In this document: in pieces, positions 44,589 through 52,984 of the stretch
Numbering within the stretch: the stretch's first letter is position 1
How the letters are laid out: the number at the start of each line of letters is the position of its first letter
DNA from: DATKCT01 sp035513055
Lineage (GTDB): Bacteria > Verrucomicrobiota > Verrucomicrobiia > Verrucomicrobiales > DEV007
Direction of reading: 5' to 3'
Assembly (NCBI GenBank): GCA_035513055.1
Contig: DATKCT010000036.1
Location: 1 to 64,000 of the forward strand
Length of the DNA stretch: 64,000 nucleotides
The notes under the pieces: model-generated
Databases searched by the model: none
What the model saw: the letters and a program-made list of their open reading frames with translations, nothing else
What the model was told of the DNA's origin: nothing
Made by a program: the position numbers and the translations under genes

Positions 44589-46253
44589 ATGATCCGATCC
44601 ATCAAACGCCTCCAACTCCGCCGCCGCGGAATGGCCTGCAGCAAGACCCGGCGAAAACACGCAGAGAACGAGCTGCTCCAGAAGCTCCAGACCAGCGGCG
44701 TGGTCAAATCCCTCGTCTTTGTCGCGTTCTTCTTCGGCGTCGCCGGACTCATCCATCTCAGTCGCGGCGCCGGAACTTTCCGCGGAGAGGACACCATTGC
44801 CGCCTCGACCATCGCCGGACTCATCGTCGTCGCCGCCCTCCTCCAGTTTTTCGCCAATCACCCCCACAGTTTCGGCCACAACGGGCGCACCCTCCTGGTC
44901 TTCGGAGCCATGCTCCTTCAGCTCAGCCTGATTCCGCTGGCCCGCTTTCTTCTCGCCCAATTGGAACTTCTCGGGTCCGCTGACGTCAGTCTCTCTTTCT
45001 TCATTCTGGCGATGCCCTACGCTCTGGCGCCCATGGCCCTCTCTGTCCTGCTCGGCCGGCGCCAGGCCTTCTTCGCCCTCGGCTTCACCACCCTGCTGGG
45101 TTGTCTCACCGTCCAACGCAGCATCGTCTTCGATTACCTCTTGATCAGCCTTCTGACCGGGCTTGCCGCCGTCTACACCACTCACGAACTGCGGAAACGC
45201 AGCCGTCTCATGCGAGCCGGCCTTTACGTGGGGCTAACCACCCTCGTTCTGGCCTTGGCCCTGGGCCACCTCCACCTCCCCTTCGGCAGGGCCGACGCCA
45301 GTTGGAAGCTCCTAGCCGCTCAGGCTTTCACCGCCCTGGCCTCCGGCATTCTCACCGCCAGCCTCGTCGGCGGTTTCCTCCCCGTTCTCGAAAGCGCCTT
45401 CCGCCTGACCACCAACATTTCCTGGATCGAACTCACCGACCTTAACCATCCCCTCCTCAAACGCCTCACCATCGAAGCGCCTGGAACCTACCATCACAGC
45501 CTCGTCGTCGCTAACCTCGCCGCCGCCGCCGCAGAACGCATCGGCGCCAACGCCACCCTCTGCCGCGCCTGCTCCTATTTCCACGACATCGGCAAACTCG
45601 TGAAGCCCGGCTATTTCATCGAGAATGCGGTCAACGCTTACAATCCGCACGACGAACTCACGCCGAACATGAGCGCCCTCGTCATCATCTCCCACATCAA
45701 AGAAGGGGTCGATCTCGCGCTCAAATACAAACTCAATTCCCAGATCATCGACGTCATTCAGGAACATCACGGAACCACCCTCGTCTATTACTTCTACCAC
45801 CGGGCCCTCGAACAGCAGGCCGAACTCCGCGCCCGGGCCAGTTCCGGAGAAAAAGAAAAGCCCGAAGACGACGTCCCCAATGTGAAAGAAGAAGGGTTCC
45901 GCTACTCAGGCCCTATCCCCCAAGGACGGGAAAGCGCCATCATTATGCTTGCCGACGCCGTCGAAAGCGTCTCGCGCAGCCTCAAAAAAGTCACTCCCGG
46001 CAAGGTCCAGCAGGTCATCGACGAACTCGCCAATGCCCGCATCCGCGATAAACAGCTCGACGACAGCGACCTCACACTGACCGAGATCAAGTCGATCAAA
46101 GAATCGTTCTTCTCCACGCTCAGCAGCATGATGCACAATCGCATCGAGTACCCCAAGGACGGCGCCGATGACAAGGTCGCGCGCACCACCAAACGCCTCC
46201 TCATGGAGAAGCGCGGCGCCACCACTCGCATCCGCGTCATCGATGCCGCCTGA
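44589..46253 (+). CDS. pgpH: PgpH-like HD-domain membrane phosphodiesterase
   Basis: About 554 residues from ATG 44589 (the frame is open to 44556). Seven or so helices (residues about 40-275) precede a cytosolic HD domain: TYHHSLVVANLAAAAAERIG, FHDIGKLVKPGYFIEN, then IISHIKEGVDLALKY and EEHHGT-like IQEHHGTTLVYYF. PgpH proteins hydrolyse cyclic di-AMP. The large extracellular HDED domain usual for the family (total about 700-850) is missing, so this is the short form. ybeY overlaps its end by 11 bases. A Glu/Lys-rich insertion lies near residue 425. Confidence 0.88.
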   Translation: MIRSIKRLQLRRRGMACSKTRRKHAENELLQKLQTSGVVKSLVFVAFFFGVAGLIHLSRGAGTFRGEDTIAASTIAGLIVVAALLQFFANHPHSFGHNGRTLLVFGAMLLQLSLIPLARFLLAQLELLGSADVSLSFFILAMPYALAPMALSVLLGRRQAFFALGFTTLLGCLTVQRSIVFDYLLISLLTGLAAVYTTHELRKRSRLMRAGLYVGLTTLVLALALGHLHLPFGRADASWKLLAAQAFTALASGILTASLVGGFLPVLESAFRLTTNISWIELTDLNHPLLKRLTIEAPGTYHHSLVVANLAAAAAERIGANATLCRACSYFHDIGKLVKPGYFIENAVNAYNPHDELTPNMSALVIISHIKEGVDLALKYKLNSQIIDVIQEHHGTTLVYYFYHRALEQQAELRARASSGEKEKPEDDVPNVKEEGFRYSGPIPQGRESAIIMLADAVESVSRSLKKVTPGKVQQVIDELANARIRDKQLDDSDLTLTEIKSIKESFFSTLSSMMHNRIEYPKDGADDKVARTTKRLLMEKRGATTRIRVIDAA

Positions 46254-46683
46254 CAGGATCCTTCCGCAAATCCGCATTTTCGACCGCTCCCGTTCCGGTC
46301 TGCCGCTCCCGGCCCTTCGGGCCGCCTCACAACGGGCCCTGCTCCTCGTCTTGGCCCTGCGCCGCTTCGACGGGGACGCCCTTGCCGCTCTCGACGCCAT
46401 CGAGGTTTCTCTCGTCGATGATTCTACCATGGCCCGACTCCACGAAGAGTTTCTCCACATCCCCGGGCCCACCGATGTCCTCAGCTTCGACCACGGCGAG
46501 ATTCTCGTCAGCGTCGACACCGCCGCGGAACAGGCTCCGCTCCACGGGAATTCCCTCGAAGACGAAGTGCTGCTCTACATCCTGCACGGTCTTCTCCACC
46601 TCGCCGGCTATGACGACGCCGACGCCGGCTCCGCCGAAACCATGGCCGCTCTCCAAGAGCAACTCATGGCCCAGCTTCGGTAG
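46243..46683 (+). CDS. ybeY: Endoribonuclease YbeY
   Basis: About 146 residues from ATG 46243, overlapping pgpH by 11 bases (the frame also opens upstream to 46168 within pgpH). YbeY is a zinc-dependent RNase for 16S rRNA 3' maturation and ribosome quality control. Features: MARLHEEFLHIPGPTDVLSF and LHGLLHLAGYDDADAGS. The standard zinc motif is H-x3-H-x5-H; here the third position is Asp (GYDD for GYDH). I recall the same Asp variant in Bacteroidetes YbeY. Otherwise length and arrangement are normal. Confidence 0.9.
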   Translation: MPPDRILPQIRIFDRSRSGLPLPALRAASQRALLLVLALRRFDGDALAALDAIEVSLVDDSTMARLHEEFLHIPGPTDVLSFDHGEILVSVDTAAEQAPLHGNSLEDEVLLYILHGLLHLAGYDDADAGSAETMAALQEQLMAQLR

Positions 46684-46794
46684 AAAAACACCGAACTTTC
46701 TCATGGCCGGCGCCGTCGCTTGGGCCGAAGGTGATACGTCCGGTCCGCCGCGCCATCCTTCGCCGATTCGATTCCAATCCCAGCCCTTACTCCC

Positions 46795-47076
46795 ATGAAA
46801 TGGATCAACCATCTCATCGTCGCACTTATCGGCCTCTTTAGCGGCATCTTCCTGCTGAACCCAACCTTTGGCCTCCTGGAGATCCCGGACACCCTTCCCG
46901 TCGTCGGTCACCTCGATGAGGCCCTCGCCGCCTTGATCCTCTTGAACTGCCTGGCCTACTTTGGCTTCGACGTCACCCGCCTGGTGCGCAAGGCCGAGGA
47001 CGCTCGAAAACGCCGCCAAAAGCAAAGGCTCGATGCGGAGGTCGAGATTGTTCCCCCCCAGCCCCGCAAGCCCTGA
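46795..47076 (+). CDS. DUF1232/YkvA-like small membrane protein
   Basis: 93 residues: an N-terminal hydrophobic helix (HLIVALIGLFSGIFLLNPTF), then IPDTLPVVGHLDEALAALIL, which matches the IPDxxPVxGxxDD core of DUF1232. A C-terminal Lys/Arg-rich tail (RKRRQKQR) is cytosolic. Function of the family unknown. It follows ybeY by 111 bases on the same strand; a weak copy of the dispersed motif (ACTTTCTCATGGCC) lies in that gap. Confidence 0.7.
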   Translation: MKWINHLIVALIGLFSGIFLLNPTFGLLEIPDTLPVVGHLDEALAALILLNCLAYFGFDVTRLVRKAEDARKRRQKQRLDAEVEIVPPQPRKP

Positions 47077-47131
47077 ATCCCAGGCTCTCGTTCCCAGGAG
47101 TGGTCAGTGGCCGAAGGAAGGCCTAGAATTG

Positions 47132-48124
47132 CTATGTGGGGCGGACACTCTTGATCGCCATCGGCAAAGTCGTTCGCAGAATCTCCGCTCCAGACCCTCC
47201 CTCCGCACACAGCTCCCGCGCTTTTCCCTCCGCCGCCGCGGGAACCAGGAACCAGTCACCCGCCGCAAAACGCATCGTCCCGCATTGCACCTTGCCCGAG
47301 ACCACGGCAACCACCGCAAATCCACCCTCCGGCAACACCTCCCGTACTGCTCCCGCCCCCAACTCCCAGCGATCCACACAGAACCACGGACAACGCACCA
47401 GACACTCCCCCTCGGCTTCGTCCATCCCCGGCTCCACATCGCTGAAATCGATGCACTGGAGCGACTCCTCGACCTGCAACGGCCGCGGTTTGCCGTCCAA
47501 TCCCGGACGGTTCCAATCGAATACCCGGTAGGTGGTGTCGCTGTTTTGTTGAATCTCGAAGAGAACCAGGCCCCCGCCAATCGCGTGCAGCCGTCCACTC
47601 GGGAGGTAAAGAAACTGGCCTGCTCGCACCGGAATGGAGTGGATCTGGTCCTCAGTCTGTCCCGCCGCCAATCCCTCTTCGAATTCCCGGCGCCCGACGC
47701 CCCGTTTCAAGCCGGCGTAGACACAGGCCCCCGGTTCGGCGCGCACAATGTGCCACATCTCCGACTTCGGCTCTCCGCCTAACTCCCATGCCGCCGGCCC
47801 GGGAGGATGCACCTGGACCGAAAGGCGTTGCCGGGCATCCAATACTTTGCCGATGATAGGAAAACGGCCGGTCCAGCCCGCGGCGTTCTCGCCGAAAATC
47901 CGCTCCCGCTCCGACCGCCACAATTCGCCCAAGGTCAGCCCCGAAAACCGCCCGGAACCCACTACGCTCTGCTCTTCGGCGCGATCCACCAGCTCCCAGG
48001 ACTCACCGTAAGGCTGGCCATCCGGCGGAAGCCGGCGTTCGAAAAGCCGCTCCAATTCGCGTCCGCCCCAAACCCGCTTCATGTAGAGCGGCTCGAATCG
48101 CAATGCCTCAACTATCTCGTCCAT
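47132..48124 (-). CDS. manA: Class I mannose-6-phosphate isomerase
   Basis: About 330 residues from ATG 48124. It interconverts fructose-6-P and mannose-6-P, feeding GDP-mannose and surface glycans. Zinc site and substrate motifs: LSVQVHPPGPAAWELGGEPK, KSEMWHIVRAE, LPSGRLHAIGGGLVLFEIQQ and SDTTYRVFDWNR. Length and motif order fit the short bacterial (B. subtilis ManA) type. The DUF2064 gene upstream overlaps its start by 17 bases, so the two are coupled. Confidence 0.9.
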   Translation of the reverse strand: MDEIVEALRFEPLYMKRVWGGRELERLFERRLPPDGQPYGESWELVDRAEEQSVVGSGRFSGLTLGELWRSERERIFGENAAGWTGRFPIIGKVLDARQRLSVQVHPPGPAAWELGGEPKSEMWHIVRAEPGACVYAGLKRGVGRREFEEGLAAGQTEDQIHSIPVRAGQFLYLPSGRLHAIGGGLVLFEIQQNSDTTYRVFDWNRPGLDGKPRPLQVEESLQCIDFSDVEPGMDEAEGECLVRCPWFCVDRWELGAGAVREVLPEGGFAVVAVVSGKVQCGTMRFAAGDWFLVPAAAEGKARELCAEGGSGAEILRTTLPMAIKSVRPT

Positions 48125-48767
48125 CGCCCTCCAACGATTCCAACCGGCCCCGCACCCGCTGCCAGTCGCGCCCGGTGTCCACATCCATCAACGGTCCCAA
48201 AAGCCCGCAGCGCAGACCCAAGGCCGCCGCATTCTCGAGACAATCCTCCAACACCGAGCTTTCTCCCCAGCGCACTCCTCCGAACAAACCGGGATGCGGA
48301 CCACGCGCCGCCAGGAGATAGTAGCCTCCGTCTTCAGCCGGCCCGAAAATCAGATCGGCTCTCCCTCGCCGCACCTGCGCCGCCGCATCCTCAATGTGGC
48401 GGCGTCCGACGTCGATGCAGTCCGTTCCTAACAATACGCTCACCTCGGCTCCTTCCATCCGGGCCCAAGCCAGCGCCGCCGCCTGCCGGCGGCCGAGATC
48501 GCCGGAGACCTGAGCCAAAAACCGGTCCCGCCAACGGTCCGCCAGCCCATCCTCGATCAACCATCGTTCCACCTCGGCACGCTGCTCCGGCGGCGTGAAG
48601 CAAAAGCATCGCACCGCCCCCGGAACGTCGCGCGTTTCCCGGCAGACCCGTCCCACCATGAGCCGGTAAATACGCGCCGCTTCCTCGTCCCCCACCGCCT
48701 CCGCCAACCGCGTCTTCACCTGACCCGCTTCCGGAACTCGCAGAAAAACGACAACGCACAAGTCCAT
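48108..48767 (-). CDS. DUF2064/TIGR04282-type nucleotidyl/glycosyltransferase
   Basis: About 219 residues from ATG 48767. A Rossmann-like GT-A fold: VVVFLRVPEAGQVKTRLAEA (the PxxGxVKTRL signature near residue 10), VSVLLGTDCIDVG, then IFGPAEDGGYYLLA. Family members are called arsenosugar-biosynthesis glycosyltransferases, but most have no known substrate. The overlap with manA suggests a role in sugar-nucleotide or glycan metabolism here. The longer frame to 48932 is less likely. Confidence 0.85.
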   Translation of the reverse strand: MDLCVVVFLRVPEAGQVKTRLAEAVGDEEAARIYRLMVGRVCRETRDVPGAVRCFCFTPPEQRAEVERWLIEDGLADRWRDRFLAQVSGDLGRRQAAALAWARMEGAEVSVLLGTDCIDVGRRHIEDAAAQVRRGRADLIFGPAEDGGYYLLAARGPHPGLFGGVRWGESSVLEDCLENAAALGLRCGLLGPLMDVDTGRDWQRVRGRLESLEGDGRDS

Positions 48768-48954
48768 CACAGCCTCGGTTGCCTGATCTCGCTGCCCGCC
48801 ATCCCGACTCTTCCCGCTCCCTTGTTCGCCTGTCAATCGAAGGCGATTTTTACAAGCAGGATCCTTGAGGGAACGAGGAGCGGAAGGCGCCTCGTCCTTC
48901 CAACCGATTCGAAGCATTTGCCGGATCCCCATTCCCGCCTATTCTATCCGGCTC

Positions 48955-50295
48955 ATGCCCCGGATCGGATCACCAGGGACCTTTTCACCCGCTTTCAGTC
49001 CGGTTTCCCCGTTCCGCCTGGCCCCGTTCATTGCCGCCTTGTTCGGGCTGTGTCTGCCGGGCGGCGGCGCCCTGCTTGCCGCAGAAGCCATCCTCCCGGA
49101 TTTCACCGATCTCGAGGCCGCGGAGCACGCCTACTGGACCCGCGCCCTCGAAGACCCCTTCACCAGGGTCATCTCCGATCTCGAAACAGGGTCTCTGCCG
49201 CTCGACACCAGCAATGAACGAGACTTCGTCGCCAGTTTCCTGAAACAACTTGAAATCCCCGCCTCCTCGCAACTGCTGGTCTTTTCCACCACGAGCCTGC
49301 AGCTCAGTCTCATCTCACCTCGCAGTCCTCGCGCCCTCTATTTCAACGAGGACATCTACCTCGGTTTCGTTCCTCGCGGCCGCATCGAAATCGTCTCGCT
49401 CGATCCGGAAGCCGGTGCGATTTTCTACATCTTCAATATTCCGCGCCGGCCGGATGAACCGGTCCGGGTTGACCGCTCCAACCGCTGCATGAATTGCCAT
49501 GCCGACGCAATCACCCGCGATGTCCCCGGCTTGGTGATCCAGTCGGTGATTCCCGGTCCCCGGGGCGGTTCGCTCGACGCATTCCGGGGTGGTGAGGCCG
49601 GACATCACATTCCACTCAGCGAGCGTTTTGGAGGCTGGTACGTCACAGGCCGACATTCCATTGCCGCACATCGCGGCAACGCCACCGGACGCTTCGTAGG
49701 CGGAGAGATCGAGCTGTTCCCCGTCATCCCCGGCGAAACGTTCGACTTCGATCGCTATCCCGTCGCGACCAGCGACATCCTCGCCCACCTGATCTTCGAA
49801 CATCAGACCGGTTTCGTGAATCGCGCCGTCGAAGCGTCCTACCTGACCCGCACTCTTCTGCGCGGCGCCGGAGATCAGCTCAGTCCCGAACAGGGTGCGC
49901 TACTGGACCGGAAAGCCTCCGAACTGGCGCGATACATTCTCTTTGCCGGCGAAATCCCCCTCGCCGGACACGCCATCGAGGGCGATCCCGCTTTCACCGA
50001 TGCCTTCCTCACCGGCCGGCGCACTAGCCAAAGCGGGGATTCTCTCAAGGATCTCGACCTGGAAACCCGGTTGTTCCGCAACCGTTGCAGCTACATGATC
50101 TACAGCCGTGTCTTCCAAGGCCTGCCCGAAGCCATGAAAAACCGTGTCTATAGCCACATCCACAGCGCCTTGAGCGACGACAGCGACGCTGAATTCGCCT
50201 ACCTGCCCCGGGACGAAAAGGACACCACCCTGCGCATCCTCGATGATACCCTCCCGGATTGGAGAACGCAACGCGGCGCCGATCCCGCTGACTAA
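48955..50295 (+). CDS. Exported monohaem c-type protein of unknown family
   Basis: About 446 residues from ATG 48955. A hydrophobic signal (PFIAALFGLCLPGGGALLA) is followed by DFTDLEAAEHAYWTRALEDP and a single haem site CMNCHADA near residue 180, in the context VRVDRSNRCMNCHADA. Further conserved-looking segments: GFVPRGRIEIVSLDPEAG and GGWYVTGRHSIAAHRGN. The rest is alpha-rich with no second CxxCH. It may be a di-haem-peroxidase-like relative or a carrier for periplasmic electrons. It stands alone, divergent from the DUF2064 gene. Confidence 0.7.
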   Translation: MPRIGSPGTFSPAFSPVSPFRLAPFIAALFGLCLPGGGALLAAEAILPDFTDLEAAEHAYWTRALEDPFTRVISDLETGSLPLDTSNERDFVASFLKQLEIPASSQLLVFSTTSLQLSLISPRSPRALYFNEDIYLGFVPRGRIEIVSLDPEAGAIFYIFNIPRRPDEPVRVDRSNRCMNCHADAITRDVPGLVIQSVIPGPRGGSLDAFRGGEAGHHIPLSERFGGWYVTGRHSIAAHRGNATGRFVGGEIELFPVIPGETFDFDRYPVATSDILAHLIFEHQTGFVNRAVEASYLTRTLLRGAGDQLSPEQGALLDRKASELARYILFAGEIPLAGHAIEGDPAFTDAFLTGRRTSQSGDSLKDLDLETRLFRNRCSYMIYSRVFQGLPEAMKNRVYSHIHSALSDDSDAEFAYLPRDEKDTTLRILDDTLPDWRTQRGADPAD

Positions 50296-50329
50296 AAAAG
50301 AAGCGGGCGCCCCCTGACAGGGCGCCCGC
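50294..50329 (-). terminator. Rho-independent terminator of the rhodanese gene
   Basis: A perfect 10-base stem GCGGGCGCCC/GGGCGCCCGC (50303-50312 and 50320-50329) with a seven-base loop. Read on the minus strand it is followed by CTTCTTTTTTAG, a T-run. It lies 59 bases beyond the rhodanese stop and overlaps the end of the convergent monohaem gene, so it may stop both transcripts. Confidence 0.85.
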
Positions 50330-50387
50330 CGCATGATCCACTTGATCCCGAAAGCCATTCAGCTTTCAGGATACGCTGCAATCGAGC

Positions 50388-50810
50388 TTAACTTTTCTTC
50401 TTTTCTTCGACCTTCGCCGCGCCTTTCTCGGTCGGCATTTCAGCTTGAAGCCAGCCGGAAATTCCCGCGGACAGGTGCTTCACGTTCGTGTAACCCAGTT
50501 CCTTGGCGGCTTTGGCGGCTTGTTGGTAGGCCGAGCAAGTCGGTCCGCCGCAGTAGGCCACAATCAGCGTGTCCTTCTTCTCCGGAAGGAGCTTGCCCAG
50601 TTCCGCCTTCTGCGCTGCGTAATCCAGCGCCGTCGGCAGGTGTCCCTTCGCGTAGGATTCGCTGCCGTTCACATCGATCACGACCACTTTCTTGTCGTCG
50701 ATCGCCTTCTTCAGTTCCTTGATGCTGATGTCGGGAAACTCGGCTTCAGCAGCGCAAACGATTCCTGCGGCGGCAATGCCACAGCCTAAAATGGCGAGGA
50801 GTTTCTTCAT
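50388..50810 (-). CDS. Periplasmic rhodanese-domain protein
   Basis: 140 residues with a clear signal peptide (MKKLLAILGCGIAAAGIVCA). The rhodanese fold follows: VVVIDVNGSESYAKGHLPTA, then the active-site loop AYCGGPTCSAYQQA with the catalytic Cys in CxxxxC form, and GYTNVKHLSAGISGW. The Lys/Glu-rich tail is disordered. It would carry sulfur or bind thiols outside the inner membrane. Monocistronic; a strong terminator follows. Confidence 0.88.
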   Translation of the reverse strand: MKKLLAILGCGIAAAGIVCAAEAEFPDISIKELKKAIDDKKVVVIDVNGSESYAKGHLPTALDYAAQKAELGKLLPEKKDTLIVAYCGGPTCSAYQQAAKAAKELGYTNVKHLSAGISGWLQAEMPTEKGAAKVEEKKKS

Positions 50811-51442
50811 AGTCTTGATGGATTAGTTTGATTGTCTGTTCTTTTCAGTTTTCTTAGGAATTGGCTTCCTATCCCTCCGCCCCCCCCAACGGAGAGCAAG
50901 ACAGAAGCGGTAACCTGGAACCAGATGCCTGAAAGCGCAATCTTATTCCCCTCAAAGCGGGGTACGACTGCTTTTTCTCGAAGCCCGCTTTTCTCATGCC
51001 CTATTCCCCATTGGTCGCGAGGCCCTGCGCTTGGCGAGCCATAGCCCGCTTTTCTCGTGCCGTTTTGTCGAGGGCGATGCGAACCCCCTTACTGCCAGTC
51101 GAGCGAAGCGAGACAGCCAGCCCTCTGGTCTGCCCGAAGGGCGGAACGTAGCGACGGCGCCACCGCGCCCGGTCGAGGGAGCAGACCCTGCTCGAGCCCG
51201 AGGTCAGCGAAGCGCGGTCACGAGTGGGCCACAGCGGGCCGCACAGAAACAGCGTGCGGAATGCCGACCCGGATTCACGCTTCGCCCATCAGATCAGCGG
51301 ATTCGCCCCATTTCAGCCGCGCTTCGTACAGAGCCACTTGCTCTTCGCCTCAGGCTTACGGTCTACTCCTGCCAAATTCCTTCGGCCCCGTCCTCATTGG
51401 TGTAGTGGACGGATCAGAACCTTTGGGTCCAAATCTCGAAAC
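50811..51442. other. Long intergenic region with repeat copies
   Basis: 632 bases without a supported gene. It begins with the rhodanese promoter region. Two motif copies follow, GCCCGCTTTTCTCATGCC at 50983 and GCCCGCTTTTCTCGTGCC at 51044, and the second block at 51095. The last 190 bases resemble eroded repeat DNA, and open frames there have no protein-like composition. Confidence 0.5.
50983..51123 (+). repeat. Tandem motif copies with second conserved block
   Basis: Two heads at 50983-51000 and 51044-51061. CCAGTCGAGCGAAGCGAGAC begins at 51095, exactly 51 bases after the second head, as in the element at 28983/29034. The 29-base second block (51095-51123) matches 29034-29062 at 26 positions; overall identity over the 80 bases is about four fifths. 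Confidence 0.65.
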
Positions 51443-52984
51443 ATGAAAGCGATGTCCCCCAGGCCTTTCTTCTCCCTCTGCTTCGCCGTCCCCTTTGCGG
51501 CTCTCGCGCCACTTCGCGCCCAGGATTCCCTGCAGGAACCGCCGGCCCATCAACCCACCGCCGCCTACCAATGGCTCGACATCATGCTCGAAGCCGCCGC
51601 CCGCGACGTGGATCGGATCGGCGCTCGCCCCACCATCCTCTCTCGCCAGATGGCCATTCCCATGACCGCGATGTTCGACGCTTGGTCGGCCTATGACGAG
51701 AAAGCCGCCGGCAGCCGGCTCGGCGGGCAACTGCGCCGCCCCAAGGACGAGCACACGCCGGAAAACAAGGAAAAGGCCATCGCCTACGCAGTCTTCCGCA
51801 CCATGCTCGATCAGTATCCCGACCACGTCGAATACACCATCGCGGAAATGCGGAAGATGGGCTTCGATCCCGACGACAACACATCCGACCAGTCCACTCC
51901 CCAAGGAATCGGAAACACCGCCGCTGCGGAAGTGCTCGCTTACCGGCGCAACGACGGCGCGAACCAGGATGGATCCGAGATTGGATCCAACGGAGAACCC
52001 TATTCCGACTACACCATGTATCAGCCGGTGAATCCGCCCGATCGCATTATCGATCCGGATCGCTGGCAACCCATTCCCTTTGACGACGGAAAAGGCGGAA
52101 AAATCGTGCTCGGTTTCCTCACCCCCCACTGGTATCGGGTCAAACCGTTTGCTCTCGAATCAAGCGCCCAGTTTCGCCCCGGGCCCCCGCCGAAGGTCGG
52201 CGCCGAACAGCTCGTCAAGGAAGTAGAGGAGTGCATCGAGTTCAACGCCACGCTCACTCCACAACAGAAGGCTATCGTCGAATTCATGCGCGATGGGCCA
52301 CGTTCCACCGGCCAGTCCGGACACTGGCTGCGCTTCGCTCAGTCTGTTTCCCGCCGGGACCGCAACGACCTGGACCGGGATGTGAAGCTCTTTTTCACCA
52401 TCGCCAATGTGGCGATGGACGCGTTCATCGCCGCTTGGGAAAGCAAGCGCTACTATGACAGCTCACGCCCCTGGACTCTCATCCGCCACTGCTACAAAGA
52501 TCGCGAGATCCGCGGTTGGGCCGGACCCGGCAAGGGAGTCATCACCATCCCTGCCTCCGAATGGCATCCCTATTCCCCTTCCACCTTCATCACCCCTCCC
52601 TTTCCCGGTTATGTCTCCGGTCACAGTTGCGTCAGCGGCGCTTGCGCGAAAGCCCTTCAACTGTTTACGGGCAGCGATGAGTATGGAGATACCGAACACC
52701 GCCACGCCGGCGAACTGACCGAAGCCGGATTCAACTGCTTGGAAATGCAGCAGATCGACGGAAGACCTTTGGCCGAATTGATCGAGAAAGGCACAACCTG
52801 TGAGGTCGTCCTTGCCCTTCCCACCTTCACCGAAACCGCAGAAATGGCCGGGATTTCCCGGGTCATGGGCGGCTACCACATCCAGGCCGACAACATCGTC
52901 GGCCTCGAACTCGGCCGGAAGGTCGCGCAATACATGTGGCCCAAGTTTCAGGCCTACTTCGACGGGACGGCAGCGCCAAACTAA
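51443..52984 (+). CDS. Vanadium-dependent haloperoxidase-like/PAP2-type secreted protein
   Basis: About 513 residues from ATG 51443. A signal peptide (ALAPLRAQ) is followed by an all-helical VHPO/PAP2 fold. Vanadate/phosphate-binding positions are visible: KRYYDSSRPWTLIRH (Lys/Arg and RPxxxxR), PPFPGYVSGHSCVSG (the SGHS motif) and ISRVMGGYHIQADN, the Arg-His block of the last motif. Length matches bacterial VHPOs; the family either halogenates with peroxide or acts as acid phosphatase. The frame is open upstream to 51224, through repeat DNA. It ends in a convergent overlap with the lipid kinase gene. Confidence 0.85.
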   Translation: MKAMSPRPFFSLCFAVPFAALAPLRAQDSLQEPPAHQPTAAYQWLDIMLEAAARDVDRIGARPTILSRQMAIPMTAMFDAWSAYDEKAAGSRLGGQLRRPKDEHTPENKEKAIAYAVFRTMLDQYPDHVEYTIAEMRKMGFDPDDNTSDQSTPQGIGNTAAAEVLAYRRNDGANQDGSEIGSNGEPYSDYTMYQPVNPPDRIIDPDRWQPIPFDDGKGGKIVLGFLTPHWYRVKPFALESSAQFRPGPPPKVGAEQLVKEVEECIEFNATLTPQQKAIVEFMRDGPRSTGQSGHWLRFAQSVSRRDRNDLDRDVKLFFTIANVAMDAFIAAWESKRYYDSSRPWTLIRHCYKDREIRGWAGPGKGVITIPASEWHPYSPSTFITPPFPGYVSGHSCVSGACAKALQLFTGSDEYGDTEHRHAGELTEAGFNCLEMQQIDGRPLAELIEKGTTCEVVLALPTFTETAEMAGISRVMGGYHIQADNIVGLELGRKVAQYMWPKFQAYFDGTAAPN

